Source: Fenollaria timonensis
GTDB lineage: Bacteria > Bacillota > Clostridia > Tissierellales > Peptoniphilaceae
Assembly (NCBI RefSeq): GCF_001457835.1
Contig: NZ_LN898229.1
Location: forward strand, 240,082-304,081
DNA length: 64,000 nucleotides
Reading direction: 5' to 3'
Every line of letters begins with the position of its first letter. The first letter of the stretch is position 1. Shown one piece after another: positions 20,689 through 30,673 of this stretch. The translations under genes were made by a program, and so were the position numbers. The notes under the pieces are model-generated. The model was given only the letters and a program-made list of their open reading frames with translations, had not been told where the DNA came from and searched no databases.

Positions 20689-21354
20689 ATGGAGACATTA
20701 CATATTATTGGAAGACTTTTACTTGCAGCACTACTTGGAGCCTTGATAGGCATAGAGCGTGAAAGAAAAAACAGAGCGGCTGGTCTTAGGACTCACATCA
20801 TCGTCTCGCTTGCTTCTTGTTTAATCATGCTCATATCTGTCGACGGCTTTGAAGGCTTCTACGGTGACAAGGGCTGGGACGCAACGAAGTTTGCCGGACA
20901 AGCCATAAGCGGTATCGGCTTTCTTGGTGCAGGCACTATACTGCAAAAGAAGGATGTTGTTAAGGGACTAACGACTGCGGCAACTCTTTGGCTTTGTGCT
21001 GCCAATGGTCTTGCTGTCGGTATCGGCTATTACCAAGGAGCAATTATCGCAACTATCATTTGTCTAATCACTTTAGTTAATTTAAAAGGGCTAAATGATT
21101 TCCTAAATAAAAGAGAATTAATTAAGTTTTACATGCAATTTGACAGTGAGAACTTTAAAAGCAGAGAATTTAAAGAATTGTGTATGAGCGAGGGCATCGA
21201 GGTGCGCTCACTTGATATACTTGAAGAGGACTTAGAAGATTGTTCCGCAATTGAATGTACTTTGTCTCTTCCTCACAATTACAATATTGATTCTTTTCTT
21301 GATATTCTTAAAGAAAACTTAAATTTAAGACGTTCAAAAGAAAAAAGTAAATAA
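20689..21354 (+). CDS. MgtC/SapB-family membrane protein
   Basis: 221 residues from ATG 20689 (AGGATGGTG upstream); a TTG one codon earlier is less likely. The N-terminal membrane domain has four to five helices with the family motifs LLGALIGIERERKNRAAGLRTH, GQAISGIGFLGAGTI and TTAATLWLCAANGLAVG. A soluble tail of about 75 residues follows and looks like a small ACT-type domain. Relatives affect magnesium limitation and acid stress or modulate an ATP synthase. The role here is not known. Divergent from rpoB. TATAAT at 20662-20667 is the probable -10, with a poor -35. Confidence 0.88.
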   Translation: METLHIIGRLLLAALLGALIGIERERKNRAAGLRTHIIVSLASCLIMLISVDGFEGFYGDKGWDATKFAGQAISGIGFLGAGTILQKKDVVKGLTTAATLWLCAANGLAVGIGYYQGAIIATIICLITLVNLKGLNDFLNKRELIKFYMQFDSENFKSREFKELCMSEGIEVRSLDILEEDLEDCSAIECTLSLPHNYNIDSFLDILKENLNLRRSKEKSK

Positions 21355-21363
21355 TCTTCTCGC

Positions 21364-21399
21364 AAAAAAGAACTATGGGCACGCCGCTCATAGTTCTTT
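21364..21399. terminator. Bidirectional hairpin terminator, repeat copy A
   Basis: Stem AAGAACTATG / CATAGTTCTT with an inner GGC-AC-GCC pair. T-rich on both strands (six T on the minus strand). It serves the MgtC-like gene from the left. A close copy with a compensatory change lies at 26484-26520. Confidence 0.85.
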
Positions 21400-21411
21400 C
21401 TTATTATATAT

Positions 21412-21453
21412 AAAAATATCTGCTAAGCATATCAATCGCCTAGCAGATATCTT
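21412..21453 (-). terminator. Terminator of the surface protein gene
   Basis: Minus strand ATATCTGCTAGGC ... GCTTAGCAGATAT followed by TTTTTA, 8 bases after the stop codon of the adhesin. Confidence 0.8.
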
Positions 21454-21460
21454 CTAAAAT

Positions 21461-24400
21461 CTATTTAGTTTTACCCTCATTAAGTTTTCTCTTTACAAAG
21501 AATAGTCCGACTAGAACAACTAGCGCTAAGACTATGGATAAAGTTCCTTCTTCAACACCAGTCTTTGGTATTATGTGTTTTTCAGGCTCTTTATCTTTTT
21601 CTTTTGGCTCATCATCTTTATCTTTTGATGGTTCTTCCTCCTCTTCTTTTGGAGGTTCTTCGATATTGATTATACTTATACCACTATGCATATCACCTGA
21701 GTAGCTTACAGTGAATACTCTTTCGCCAATTGTGTATTGGCCACCTGCTTCACCTACCTCCTTAACAGTGTATACATGCTTATTGCCTTTAGCATCTTCT
21801 AGATCAAGATCTGTAAAGGCACCACTCCAGCCATTAGCCTCGCTAAGTGTGATGATTTTGCCAGTAGCAGCTCCGTCCATATATAATTCTACTTGAACTG
21901 CTTCCGTCTTTCCATCAGATCTCCAAACTTTATTAACTCCAAAGTCAATCTTTTTCTTTAGTGGAGAATTTTCTTTATTTATGATTACAAATGAATGATT
22001 CATATCACCTTCGTAGCTAACGTCGTAGTCACTGCCTGATATGCTGACCCTGCTCGATGCTTCGCCAACTTCTCTTACGCTGTACTCGTATTTAACGCCC
22101 TCCGCGTCATATGCAATTAAATCTTCAAAACGTCCGCTCCAGCCATTGGCCTCGCTTAGTGTAATCACATTTCCTGTTGCTCTACCGTCTTTGTATAGCT
22201 CAACTTGAATTTCATCAACTGGTATTTTATTTGTGACGTCCCAAACTTTTCTGACTCTGATATCTCTTCTTTGAGGCTTCTTTGGAGGCTCTTCTTTATT
22301 GATTATAGTGAAGCCACTATCCATATTGCCTCTGTATATAACTTCGTAGTATTCGCCAGATATTTCTACAGTGTAGAACTTTTCGCCAATTTCTTTAACA
22401 CTATAATTATAGATGTGTCCGTCATCAGAGGCTTTTTCTAAGTTCTTGAAACTTCCGCTCCAGCTATTCGCTTCACTTAAAACTAGAGTATTTCCTGTAG
22501 CTTTGCCATCTCTATATAATTCTACTTCGATGTGGCTAATAGGCTTCATGCCTCTTATATCCCAAGCTTTTTCTACACAGATGTCTCTGTATTCTTTCTT
22601 TGGTTCTTCTGGTGGATTGTAGCTATTTGTGATAGTATAGCCATCAGTAGTAGCTTTGTAACTTACTTTAAATTCTTTGCCATCGAAAGTTATTTTATTA
22701 TCTTTTTCTCCGACTTCTTTCACTGTGTAAGTGATTTCTTTATCGTTTTCGTCTTTGGCGTCAAGATTTTCAAATGTACCTTGCCAATTATTATCTTCAT
22801 TAAGTGTTAATGTTTTGTCTGTTTTTTCATTATTTTTATATAATTCAACAGTAATTTCTTTTGCAAAGGCTTTTTTATCACTTGTATCCCAAACTTTACT
22901 TACTTTGATTTCTTTAGTTTCTTTTTTAGGTTCTTCAGGTGTGTTTATTATAGTAAAGCCGTCTTTTTCTGAACCTGTTATTTTAGAACTATATCCAGTA
23001 ACAGTTTCTTCTTTAACTGTATAAGTTATTGTATTGTTATCATTAACTGTAGGTAAATCTTTAAAAGTATGTTTCCAATTATTATCTTTGTTTAATACAA
23101 CCGAATCAACTTTATATTCTTTTTTGTCATAAATAGCAATTAAGTTTACAGTAATAGATACAGGACGAACTTTCTTTTCATCATCATTGTCGTTCCATTT
23201 CTTTTCTACAGAAACTTCAGTAGTAGGAGCCTCTGTCCCAAATTTTATTGTACCGTTACTGCCAATACCTGCTCCTCTTGTAGCTGAATAATTGCCCTCA
23301 ATTATTGCCTTTCCTAAGGCTTCTGTAAGATTATTGCATTTGTCATTTGAATTTAATGCTAATTCAGAATTTTCTGGCAATGTCGCTTCTAGTTCATTAT
23401 CTGGCAAAGGAATTATTTCAGAGCCTATTACTTTTTTCCAATCGTATGGTGCTCCACCTAACATCCTCTTATCAAGTTTATATTCCGCTTGTCCACTATG
23501 AGACATATAAAACTTACTTGACAATAAATAAACTGTCTTTCCCTTATCATTATTTCTTCCAGCTCTAGTATTGTTGCCATATATAGCAACACCATTGTTT
23601 ACATAAAATTGTGTTTTTGATATAGGGCAACCAGCAAATCCAGCTCCTTCCTTATCAGAATTATTATTTCTTATTATAGCATTTGTTAAATATAACTCGC
23701 CATTTTCTCCATAAAAATGTGTGCCAGCATAGTCCCATGAAGCAGGGAAACCATTAACATAAATACCGCCACCGCCAAAAGCCATCTCTGTCTTACCAGT
23801 GCCACTCATCTTATTATTAGTTATTTTACCAGATGAGATATAAGCAATAGATTTGCCACCATCAAGTAGTCTACATTGTATAAAAATACCTCCACCTGAA
23901 GCTCCAGCAGTATTGCCATCAATAAGTCCACCTGTCATGTAAAGCTTATTTTGTTTATCAACTTGTCTTGTTCCTAAGCTTATTCCACCGCCAACTTCAT
24001 CAGCAGAGTTGTTTAAAACTTTTGCATCTCCAGAGAAGTTTATCGTGCTTGCTCCACTAGCAATGATACCCCCCCCGCCGAATAAATTGCTCCGCCATAC
24101 GCGTAATCAATTACTCTTTTTGCTTCATTATTTTGAACAACGCCACCAGAAAAATTCATTGTAGATTTATATAAATAAATACCGCCACCATAAGAAGCTT
24201 GATTTTCTTCAACAGAACCACCAGTCATATTGATAGTTGCTTCAAATGCATTTACTGCGCCACCTCTTGTAGCTGTATTTTTAATATCCATGATCTTGTT
24301 ATTTCTTAATACAGCACCTTCATTAATATTAAGTGTTGCTCCAGAATTAACCCTAATTAAAGATTCCTTGATGCTTTCATTTGAATTAGATCTACCATCT

Positions 24401-26061
24401 ATAATTATCTTTGATAATGTAGCAGTTTTTCCACTTGGAACATTGAATAAAAATCCACTATACTCCTTGCTTCTACAAATTTTTGCATTTGTATCTTCAA
24501 GAGAAATATCTCCTTCAATGTCTGTTTGACCAGTTACAACTATCTCTACAATGTCATTATTGCTTTGGGCTATCTCTTTTGCTTTTGTTAATGTCTTTAC
24601 AGCATTTTCTTTAGATAGTCCATCGTTTTGGTCATCTCCAGATTTGCCATTCACATATACAGTATCGCTAGGCTTAATTCCACCTAAGTCTTCTATAATA
24701 TCTAAATTGGTGTCATCTAACTCAGTTGGAGTTACTTCTTTAACATTGCCATCGTCATCCTTTAGACTTACATTGCTTACTTTAAATATTTTAACTTGAT
24801 TAGCATCGCCTGAATAATTATTTTTTGGAGCCAATCTAGGTACTTGAAGTACCATCTTGCCATCTTCTGACTTCTTAAGATAAAAATCATAATGTAAAAG
24901 ATATGGTTTTACTAGGCTGCTATCCGCCTTTTTATAATATTGAATCTCAATGTCTTCATATGGAATTTCTATATTTCTAAACTCTATCTTTTCTGACCAA
25001 CTATGCTCATCAGAATTAAAAATCATCTTTTCCTTAATTGTTTCATCAACGCCATCAATATGAAGCTCATTAATAACAGTAAAATTATTTAATCTCCACT
25101 CGTCACGGTCAAAAACATTTTGATCATCTCTCGTCATCCAATAGTTTGAATATGTTGCGATAAGGTTCTCAAAATCTGTAAAGTCATATCTACTTATATT
25201 AAAACTTAAATAATGTTTTGAATTAGGATCACCAACTACTTCACCAACTTTTTCTTCGTTTATTTCTATTGCTTCTTCAAAATTACTTTCCTTTACTCTT
25301 AGTGAATCTTCTTTTTCACCTATGCTTGGCAATTCTAAAACTGTTTTTTCTGCGTTTGTTTCTAAATACAAATCAAAATTTTCAGATTTCTCGTCAAAGC
25401 TTGATCCATCTTCTCTACTATAGTACTTTACTTCTAGTTCATTGCTTAGTGTTTCAATGCCTTCGAATTTTAGATCTCCAACAAAATCAGCTTTTTCTAC
25501 TGAATAAGTGATTCTTTTTTCTATACTTTCTTCAGACTCGCCCTTTATATGAACTGTATAAGTGATATTTAAGTCCTTTACTTCTTCTGCCTTTTCTTCT
25601 TGAGAGCCTTCTCCGCCACCTGATGGCAAGACTACTGCTTCTTCATTTTCTTCTTCACTTGATTCAGCTTCGTCATTTACTTCATCTATCGGTTTTACTT
25701 CATCTACCGGCTTTGCTTCTTCAGATGAATTTTCTTCACCTTCTGTTACTTGGCTCAAGTCAACTACTGTATCATTGTCATTAACTTGATTTGCTTTGCT
25801 ATTAACATCTTTATTTGCATCTGCTTCGCCATTAGCCTCTTTATCACTAGCCTTTTCATCTGTCTTTTCACTTTCGCTCTCACCCTCATCATGCTTTTGA
25901 TAAATTTCGTTCAATGCGCTCGCATCTCTTTCAAGCTCGAAGCTTAAATTATATTTCGTTTCTTCGCCTTCTTCTGCACGAACAAGCAAGTTTCTTGGCA
26001 CTTGGCTTAGTACTAGTACCATCAAAATCAAACAAGCTAATATTTTCCTTCCTTTTTTCAT
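21461..26061 (-). pseudogene. Large sortase-anchored CnaB-repeat surface protein, split by a frameshift at a G8 tract (probably phase-variable)
   Basis: Two frames (26061-24040 and about 24070-21461) make one protein of about 1530 residues. In order: signal peptide (KILACLILMVLVLSQV); an acidic Glu/Ser-rich region to about residue 150; mixed folded segments; VYVNGKSGDDQNDGLSKENA opening a Gly-rich right-handed beta-helix (MTGGSVEENQASYGGGIYL); five CnaB-like repeats (KVW ... YTVKEVGE ... FTIIN) of about 95 residues, each with the Lys and Asn of isopeptide-bonded domains; a Pro/Glu spacer; IPKTG, a hydrophobic helix and a Lys/Arg tail for sortase. At 24069-24076 the coding strand has eight G. 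Nine G would restore the frame through GGGIIASGASTINFSG. The promoter is intact. It may be OFF by slippage, decayed, or a sequencing error. Confidence 0.9.
24069..24076 (-). repeat. G8 homopolymer inside the adhesin coding sequence
   Basis: Eight C on the plus strand (eight G in the gene) within codons for Gly-rich repeat residues. A one-base gain, or a two-base loss, puts the 5' and 3' parts in the same frame. With eight, translation stops 11 codons later at a TAA. Confidence 0.9.
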
Positions 26062-26084
26062 GATTCCCCTTCTTTCTTTAATTG

Positions 26085-26127
26085 ATATTACGATTTTTAA
26101 AATAAATTAGTCCGTAAATCGTGATAT
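26085..26127 (-). promoter_or_regulatory. Inverted repeat in the 5' leader of the surface protein gene
   Basis: Minus strand ATATCACGATTT and, about 20 bases on, AAATCGTAATAT: 12-base arms with one mismatch, between the promoter and the start codon. It could be an operator or a leader hairpin. Confidence 0.5.
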
Positions 26128-26153
26128 TTACTAACTTTCATTAATTATCTTGC

Positions 26154-26182
26154 ATTATATATCTTATGAATAGATATGTCAA
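26154..26182 (-). promoter_or_regulatory. Promoter of the surface protein gene
   Basis: Minus strand TTGACA (26177-26182), 17 bases, TATAAT (26154-26159). A perfect consensus, so the interrupted gene is still expected to be transcribed. Confidence 0.85.
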
Positions 26183-26365
26183 GTAAAAGTATCACAAATA
26201 TATAAATTTATTTGATTTATTTATGTATATTTTATTTTATCTTAATAAAAGTGAGTATATAAGTAAATTATATAAAATATTAATTTTTTGTAATATCTTT
26301 TGCCTTACTAATAGTTTTGCCAAAATCAAAGTTCACAAAAAACGATTTACGCAATTAACGAATCG

Positions 26366-26473
26366 CCCGTCATATGCCTACCTCCCGTCATATGTCTACC
26401 TCCCGGCATATGGCAATCGCTCGTCATATATCTATCGCTCGGCATATGTCTACCTCCCGGCATATGCCATCCA
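26366..26473. repeat. Six tandem 18-bp repeats
   Basis: Units start at 26366, 26384, 26402, 26420, 26438 and 26456 with consensus CCCGKCATATGTCTACCT. Five of six keep CATATG. They lie between the adhesin promoter and the metK terminator. The remaining sequence at 26183-26365 is AT-rich and holds no gene that I can support. Confidence 0.9.
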
Positions 26474-26483
26474 TTTTCAAAAC

Positions 26484-26520
26484 AAAAAAGAACTATGGAC
26501 ACGTCGCTCATAGTTCTCTT
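26484..26520 (-). terminator. Terminator of metK, repeat copy B
   Basis: Minus strand GAACTATG / CATAGTTC stem with an inner GAC-GT-GTC pair, then TTTTTT. It is a close copy of the hairpin at 21364-21399, where the inner pair is GGC/GCC. Confidence 0.88.
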
Positions 26521-26544
26521 CCTATTATATTTATAATTTATATA

Positions 26545-27732
26545 CTATTTAATTTTAGCAAGTTTTTTAATCTCGTCAACTTTTTCTAATCTTTCCCAAG
26601 GAAGATCTATATCGTCACGACCGAAGTGGCCGTAGTTAGTAATCTTGTGGAAGATTGGTTTTCTTAAGTCGTAGTAGTCGATGATGAAGGCTGGGCGAAG
26701 GTCGAATACTTTTTCAACTATCTCAAGTATCTTTGTCTCATCGATCTTGCCTGTTCCAAATGTATCTACGTTTATGGATATCGGCTTAGCTATGCCTATT
26801 GCGTATGAAACTTGTATTTCGCATCTATCGCAAAGGCCTGCTGCTACTAGGTTTTTCGCAACGTGTCTTACTGCGTATGAAGCGGATCTATCTACCTTTG
26901 TAGCGTCCTTTCCTGAGAAGGCTCCTCCGCCATGTCTGCAGTAGCCGCCGTACGTGTCAACGATAATCTTTCTACCTGTTAGTCCTGTGTCGCCCTTTGG
27001 TCCGCCTATAACGAAACGTCCTGTTGGGTTCACGTAGATGATAGTTTCATCATCAATTAGTTTTGGATCAACTACTGGCTTTATAACGTGCTCGATGATG
27101 TCCTTCTTTATCTTGTCAAGACTAACGCCTTCCTTATGTTGAGTAGAAACAACTATAGTGTGAACTCTCTTTGGCATGTCTGCTTCATATTCGATAGTTA
27201 CTTGTGTCTTGCCATCTGGTCTTAAGTAGCTTAGTGTGCCGTCCTTACGCACTTCAGCTAGCCTTCTTGCTAGCTTATGTGATAAGTATATGGCTAGTGG
27301 CATATAAACTTCTGTCTCATTACAAGCGTAGCCAAACATCATACCTTGGTCGCCTGCACCTATTAAATCATATTTATCTTTTGATTTTTCTTTAGTCTCA
27401 AGCGCCTTGTCAACGCCTAGTGCTATATCCTTAGATTGTTCTTCGATCGATACAAGTACAGCGCAATTTTCTGCATCGAAACCGAATTTTCCTCTAGTGT
27501 AACCTATGTCAGCTATAACCCTTCTAACTACTGCTTGTATGTCAACGTAGCAGTTTGTTGTGATTTGTCCTGATACTAAAACGTAGCCAGTTGATGCAGT
27601 TGTTTCGATCGCGCATCTTGCTTCTGGATCTTTTTCTAGTATCGCATCTAGTATTGCATCTGATATTTGGTCGCAGACCTTGTCGGGATGACCTTCTGTA
27701 ACCGATTCAGATGTAAATAGTTTTTTATACAT
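26545..27732 (-). CDS. metK: S-adenosylmethionine synthetase
   Basis: 395 residues from ATG 27732 (AAGGAGGAAGATT upstream); a frame extending to 27768 is leader. The enzyme makes SAM from methionine and [16 protein letters not shown] is the methionine/ATP site, [12 protein letters not shown] the conserved hexapeptide region, and [17 protein letters not shown] the glycine-rich loop over the active site. All metal and substrate residues that I can recognise are present. A SAM-I riboswitch upstream closes a feedback loop on its own product. Confidence 0.98.
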   Translation of the reverse strand: MYKKLFTSESVTEGHPDKVCDQISDAILDAILEKDPEARCAIETTASTGYVLVSGQITTNCYVDIQAVVRRVIADIGYTRGKFGFDAENCAVLVSIEEQSKDIALGVDKALETKEKSKDKYDLIGAGDQGMMFGYACNETEVYMPLAIYLSHKLARRLAEVRKDGTLSYLRPDGKTQVTIEYEADMPKRVHTIVVSTQHKEGVSLDKIKKDIIEHVIKPVVDPKLIDDETIIYVNPTGRFVIGGPKGDTGLTGRKIIVDTYGGYCRHGGGAFSGKDATKVDRSASYAVRHVAKNLVAAGLCDRCEIQVSYAIGIAKPISINVDTFGTGKIDETKILEIVEKVFDLRPAFIIDYYDLRKPIFHKITNYGHFGRDDIDLPWERLEKVDEIKKLAKIK

Positions 27733-27804
27733 AATCTTCCTCCTTAATATATTTTCTTGCAAATACAAAGCCGCAAAGATATTTTTCGCGGCGCATCTTG
27801 TAAA

Positions 27805-27930
27805 ATAAAAAAACCTTCATAGCTGAAGGTTCATTCTTCTCATCTTTCAGCTGCGCTGTAGGATTTGGCACCTTGCTAGCAGGTTGCCGGACTTCATAGG
27901 GCCTATTCCCTCCGTCACTCTTTATGAGAC
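27805..27930 (-). promoter_or_regulatory. SAM-I (S-box) riboswitch with terminator before metK
   Basis: The aptamer (27839-27930) has CTCATAAAGAGTGACGGAGG, GGCCCTATGAAGTCCGGCAA, AAGGTGCCAAATCCTACAG and GATGAG in consensus order. A terminator follows: AACCTTCA / TGAAGGTT, then seven T (27805-27831). High SAM should end transcription before metK. Confidence 0.97.
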
Positions 27931-27948
27931 TTATTAAGTTCATTAATC

Positions 27949-27977
27949 ATTATATATATAATTTTCGTTTTTGTCAA
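27949..27977 (-). promoter_or_regulatory. Promoter of metK
   Basis: Minus strand TTGACA (27972-27977), 17 bases, TATAAT (27949-27954), about 20 bases before the S-box. Confidence 0.85.
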
Positions 27978-27986
27978 GCGCTTAGA

Positions 27987-29351
27987 CTAATTATTTTCTT
28001 CCAAGGCAAAACGTTCTTTAACCTTCTTCTTCACATAGATATAAGTAAAGACGTAGACTATGGTAGTCAATAACCAGGACAATGGATATGAAATATACAA
28101 AATCCATTGCTCATGATACTTTTGAAATACACTCATGATCCACAATATTCTAAAGCCGCAAATGCATACGACAGCTATGATCATAGGTGTTAGTGAGTAA
28201 CCCATCGCGCGTATTACGCCTGAATAAACATCCATGATGCCGCAAAGTAAATATGTTGTCGATATGATACCTAGCCTTAGCATCGCAATCTCGATAACTT
28301 CTGGGTTTGGTGTATATAATTTTAGTAGGAATTTGCCTGCTAAGTATGCGCCTATACCTAGAACAAGGCCCACGACTGACACCATGACTATGGTTGTCTT
28401 AAGTATCTCGTCAACTCTGTCAAGCTTTTTCGCACCCATATTTTGCGAGGCAAATGATAGTGATGCTTGATAGATGGCGTCCATCGCCATAAAGACGAAG
28501 CCTTCGATGTTGCCAGCTGCAGTATTTGCAGCGACTACAAGCTTACCAAAGGAGTTGATCGATGATTGTATAAGCATATTGGATATACTAAATAGTGCCC
28601 CTGTAAAGCCTGATGGCAAACCTATCCTAAGCATTTCGCCAAACTTTTTCCAATCCATCTTTAATTTATCTAGCTTTAAGTTCAAGTAACCGTCGCTCTT
28701 CATCAAGCACAAAACTATTAGCACGGCTGAGAAAGCTTCCGAGATGATGGTAGCAAGAGCAACTCCGTCAACTGTCTTCTTCAAAACTATTACAAAGTAT
28801 AAATTTAAAACTATGTTCATAACGCCTGAGATGGCTAGATAGTAAAGCGGTCTCTTTGTGTCGCCTGCTGCTCTAAGTATCGATGCGCCGAAGTTGTATA
28901 TCATAAAGCCCGGCATGCCCATGAAGTAGATCTGCATATAAAGTGTCGCTAAATCAATAACTTCCTCGGGTGTTTGCATCAGTTCAAGCATTGGCCTTGC
29001 TGAAAAGTAACCGACCCCTATCATGATAAAGCCGCCAAGTAAGCCCGATAGCATCGACGTATGAAGCGTATCTTGCGCTTCCTTGTATGAGCCCTTACCT
29101 ATCGCCTGACCCATAAGCACGCTCGCACCTATCGATATACCGATGAATAGATTGATGATTAGATTAATCAGTGCACCGGTCGAACCAACTGCGGCAAGTG
29201 CAGCGTCCCCTGCGTAACGTCCGACAACTATAACATCGGCGGCGTTAAAAAAGAGCTGCAAAGTGCTCGATAGCATCAAGGGTATCGAAAACTTTATTAA
29301 TTTTGGAAGGAGTTTTCCCTCCGTCATATTAATTTCATAATTCTTTGACAT
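27987..29351 (-). CDS. MATE-family multidrug/cation antiporter
   Basis: 454 residues with about twelve membrane helices in two similar halves, the MATE plan. It opens MTEGKLLPKLIKFSIPLMLSS and has LQLFFNAADVIVVGRYAG and GIGASVLMGQAIG-like blocks typical of the NorM/DinF-type clostridial group. It would export drugs or metabolites against a sodium or proton gradient. The substrate cannot be inferred. It is a lone gene, reading toward metK with no clear terminator. An IS30-type element sits 56 bases before its start codon and may have replaced its -35 region. Confidence 0.92.
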   Translation of the reverse strand: MSKNYEINMTEGKLLPKLIKFSIPLMLSSTLQLFFNAADVIVVGRYAGDAALAAVGSTGALINLIINLFIGISIGASVLMGQAIGKGSYKEAQDTLHTSMLSGLLGGFIMIGVGYFSARPMLELMQTPEEVIDLATLYMQIYFMGMPGFMIYNFGASILRAAGDTKRPLYYLAISGVMNIVLNLYFVIVLKKTVDGVALATIISEAFSAVLIVLCLMKSDGYLNLKLDKLKMDWKKFGEMLRIGLPSGFTGALFSISNMLIQSSINSFGKLVVAANTAAGNIEGFVFMAMDAIYQASLSFASQNMGAKKLDRVDEILKTTIVMVSVVGLVLGIGAYLAGKFLLKLYTPNPEVIEIAMLRLGIISTTYLLCGIMDVYSGVIRAMGYSLTPMIIAVVCICGFRILWIMSVFQKYHEQWILYISYPLSWLLTTIVYVFTYIYVKKKVKERFALEENN

Positions 29352-29407
29352 AATTACACCATTCCTTTTATATCAATCAGTTTTACTACAATCGAAATAA
29401 TTTTTCA

Positions 29408-30673
29408 TATAAATTGCAACAATAAGTTAGCCACCCAGACATCATATAGACTAAATGTATAGTATAGCTTAAAAGTATTTATTTTTATTAAACTAGATAC
29501 TTTTAAGCTGTTTTATTTCCTTTATGAACTCTTCTTTTGCAGTTTTGTAATTAAAGATTTTTCTTGGCAAATTATTCATCCACTCGTTTATTCTGTATAT
29601 TTTTTCTTTTGATACTTCTTCTATTGATGTGCCTTTTTGTATAAATCTTCGTATTAATTTATGTTGACATTCACTAGTTCCTCTTTCCCATGATGTATAT
29701 GGATGACAAAAATATATATCTACATATTCTGCTAATTCTGATAAGCTTGAAAATTCTGAACCATTATCTGATGTTATACTTTTAAATATTTCTTTGTTTA
29801 ACTGCGCATTATCTTTTAAGAATTTAAGTCCAATGTCTACTGCATCGGGTGTTTTTCCATGTATTTTTATCAGCTTTTCATATCTTGTTTTTCTTTCTAC
29901 TAATGTAAGTAGTACTGGATCTGTCTTTTTCTTTTTACCTATAACTGTATCTATTTCCCAGTGGCCGAATTCTTCTCTTGTTTGTATTTTATCTGGTCTT
30001 TCTTCTATGGATATGCCAAGCTTTTTCTTGTTTTGTCTTGTTCTTCTTGTGCTATTTTTGTTTTTTCTCTTTACTTTTTCTAGTAGATCTATATTTTTTG
30101 TTTTCATTAGTGACTTATTTATCCAGTTGTAGAGGCTTTTTGTTGATGGTATTTCTGATGATGGAAAGAGTCTATTTGCTTTTGCGTATCCAACACATAC
30201 ATCTGGAGACCATTTATCTTTTAACATTTTATTGTCTGCCCATTTAAGAAATTCGACTATATCTATATATTTTGGTCTTCTTCCGCAAGAAGATCTATTG
30301 TTTATATATACCTCATAATTAGTTAAGGCAAAGTATTTTTCATCGTAGTAAGTATATGTTTTGTTATTACTTTTTATTATTCTCTTTTGCTTTACTGTGC
30401 CTTTCTTTATTGCGTTGTTTATTGTCTGCGGGGCTCTATTTAGCCTTCTTGCTATCTCTCTGTTGCTATGTCCATCTATTTTCCATGCCTGTATTAATGA
30501 CATTTCATGTAGTGATAGATGTGAATTTTTCTTGCGTTCTGTAAATTCTATGGTATAATTTATATGAGTCATGTGTACCTCCGTATAGTTGTTTTTTTGT
30601 TTGTTACTAATACTATACCATATGTACACATGATTTTTTTATTTGGTGGCTAAGTTAATTATACAATCTTCCA
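29408..30673 (-). mobile_element. IS30-family insertion sequence, copy 1
   Basis: 1266 bp, with the same length and termini as the copy at 42492-43757. It is flanked by a perfect 12-bp duplication, AATAATTTTTCA (29396-29407 and 30674-30685). Ends contain imperfect inverted repeats finishing in TTAGCCACC. A hairpin AGCTTAAAAGTAT / ATACTTTTAAGCT covers the transposase stop codon. It is inserted between the divergent MATE and pyrophosphatase genes. Confidence 0.95.
29493..30572 (-). CDS. IS30-family transposase
   Basis: 359 residues from ATG 30572, with GGAGG five bases upstream. A longer frame to 30629 has no ribosome site. The N-terminus has the HTH_38 domain (HLSLHEMSLIQAWKIDGHSN, REIARRLNRAPQTINNAI). 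The integrase core has the DDE triad in GHWEIDTVIGKKKK, SITSDNGSEF and SWERGTSE. The reading frame is intact, and the predicted protein is identical to that of the second copy, so it may be active. The first Asp is in the family's typical EFGHWEIDTVIG context. Confidence 0.95.
   Translation of the reverse strand: MTHINYTIEFTERKKNSHLSLHEMSLIQAWKIDGHSNREIARRLNRAPQTINNAIKKGTVKQKRIIKSNNKTYTYYDEKYFALTNYEVYINNRSSCGRRPKYIDIVEFLKWADNKMLKDKWSPDVCVGYAKANRLFPSSEIPSTKSLYNWINKSLMKTKNIDLLEKVKRKNKNSTRRTRQNKKKLGISIEERPDKIQTREEFGHWEIDTVIGKKKKTDPVLLTLVERKTRYEKLIKIHGKTPDAVDIGLKFLKDNAQLNKEIFKSITSDNGSEFSSLSELAEYVDIYFCHPYTSWERGTSECQHKLIRRFIQKGTSIEEVSKEKIYRINEWMNNLPRKIFNYKTAKEEFIKEIKQLKSI

Noticed and set aside
26366-26473. 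Possible CRISPR array
   Set aside because: Units abut without unique spacers. No cas genes are nearby.
26223-26513. A 96-codon plus-strand frame over the 18-bp repeats, rich in Tyr/Ser repeats
   Set aside because: No ribosome site. The six-residue periodicity is only the 18-bp repeat read in frame, and another frame gives a similar repeat.
29794-30132. Plus-strand frames inside the IS30 copies (also at 42878-43216)
   Set aside because: Shadows of the transposase gene, present in both copies for that reason only.
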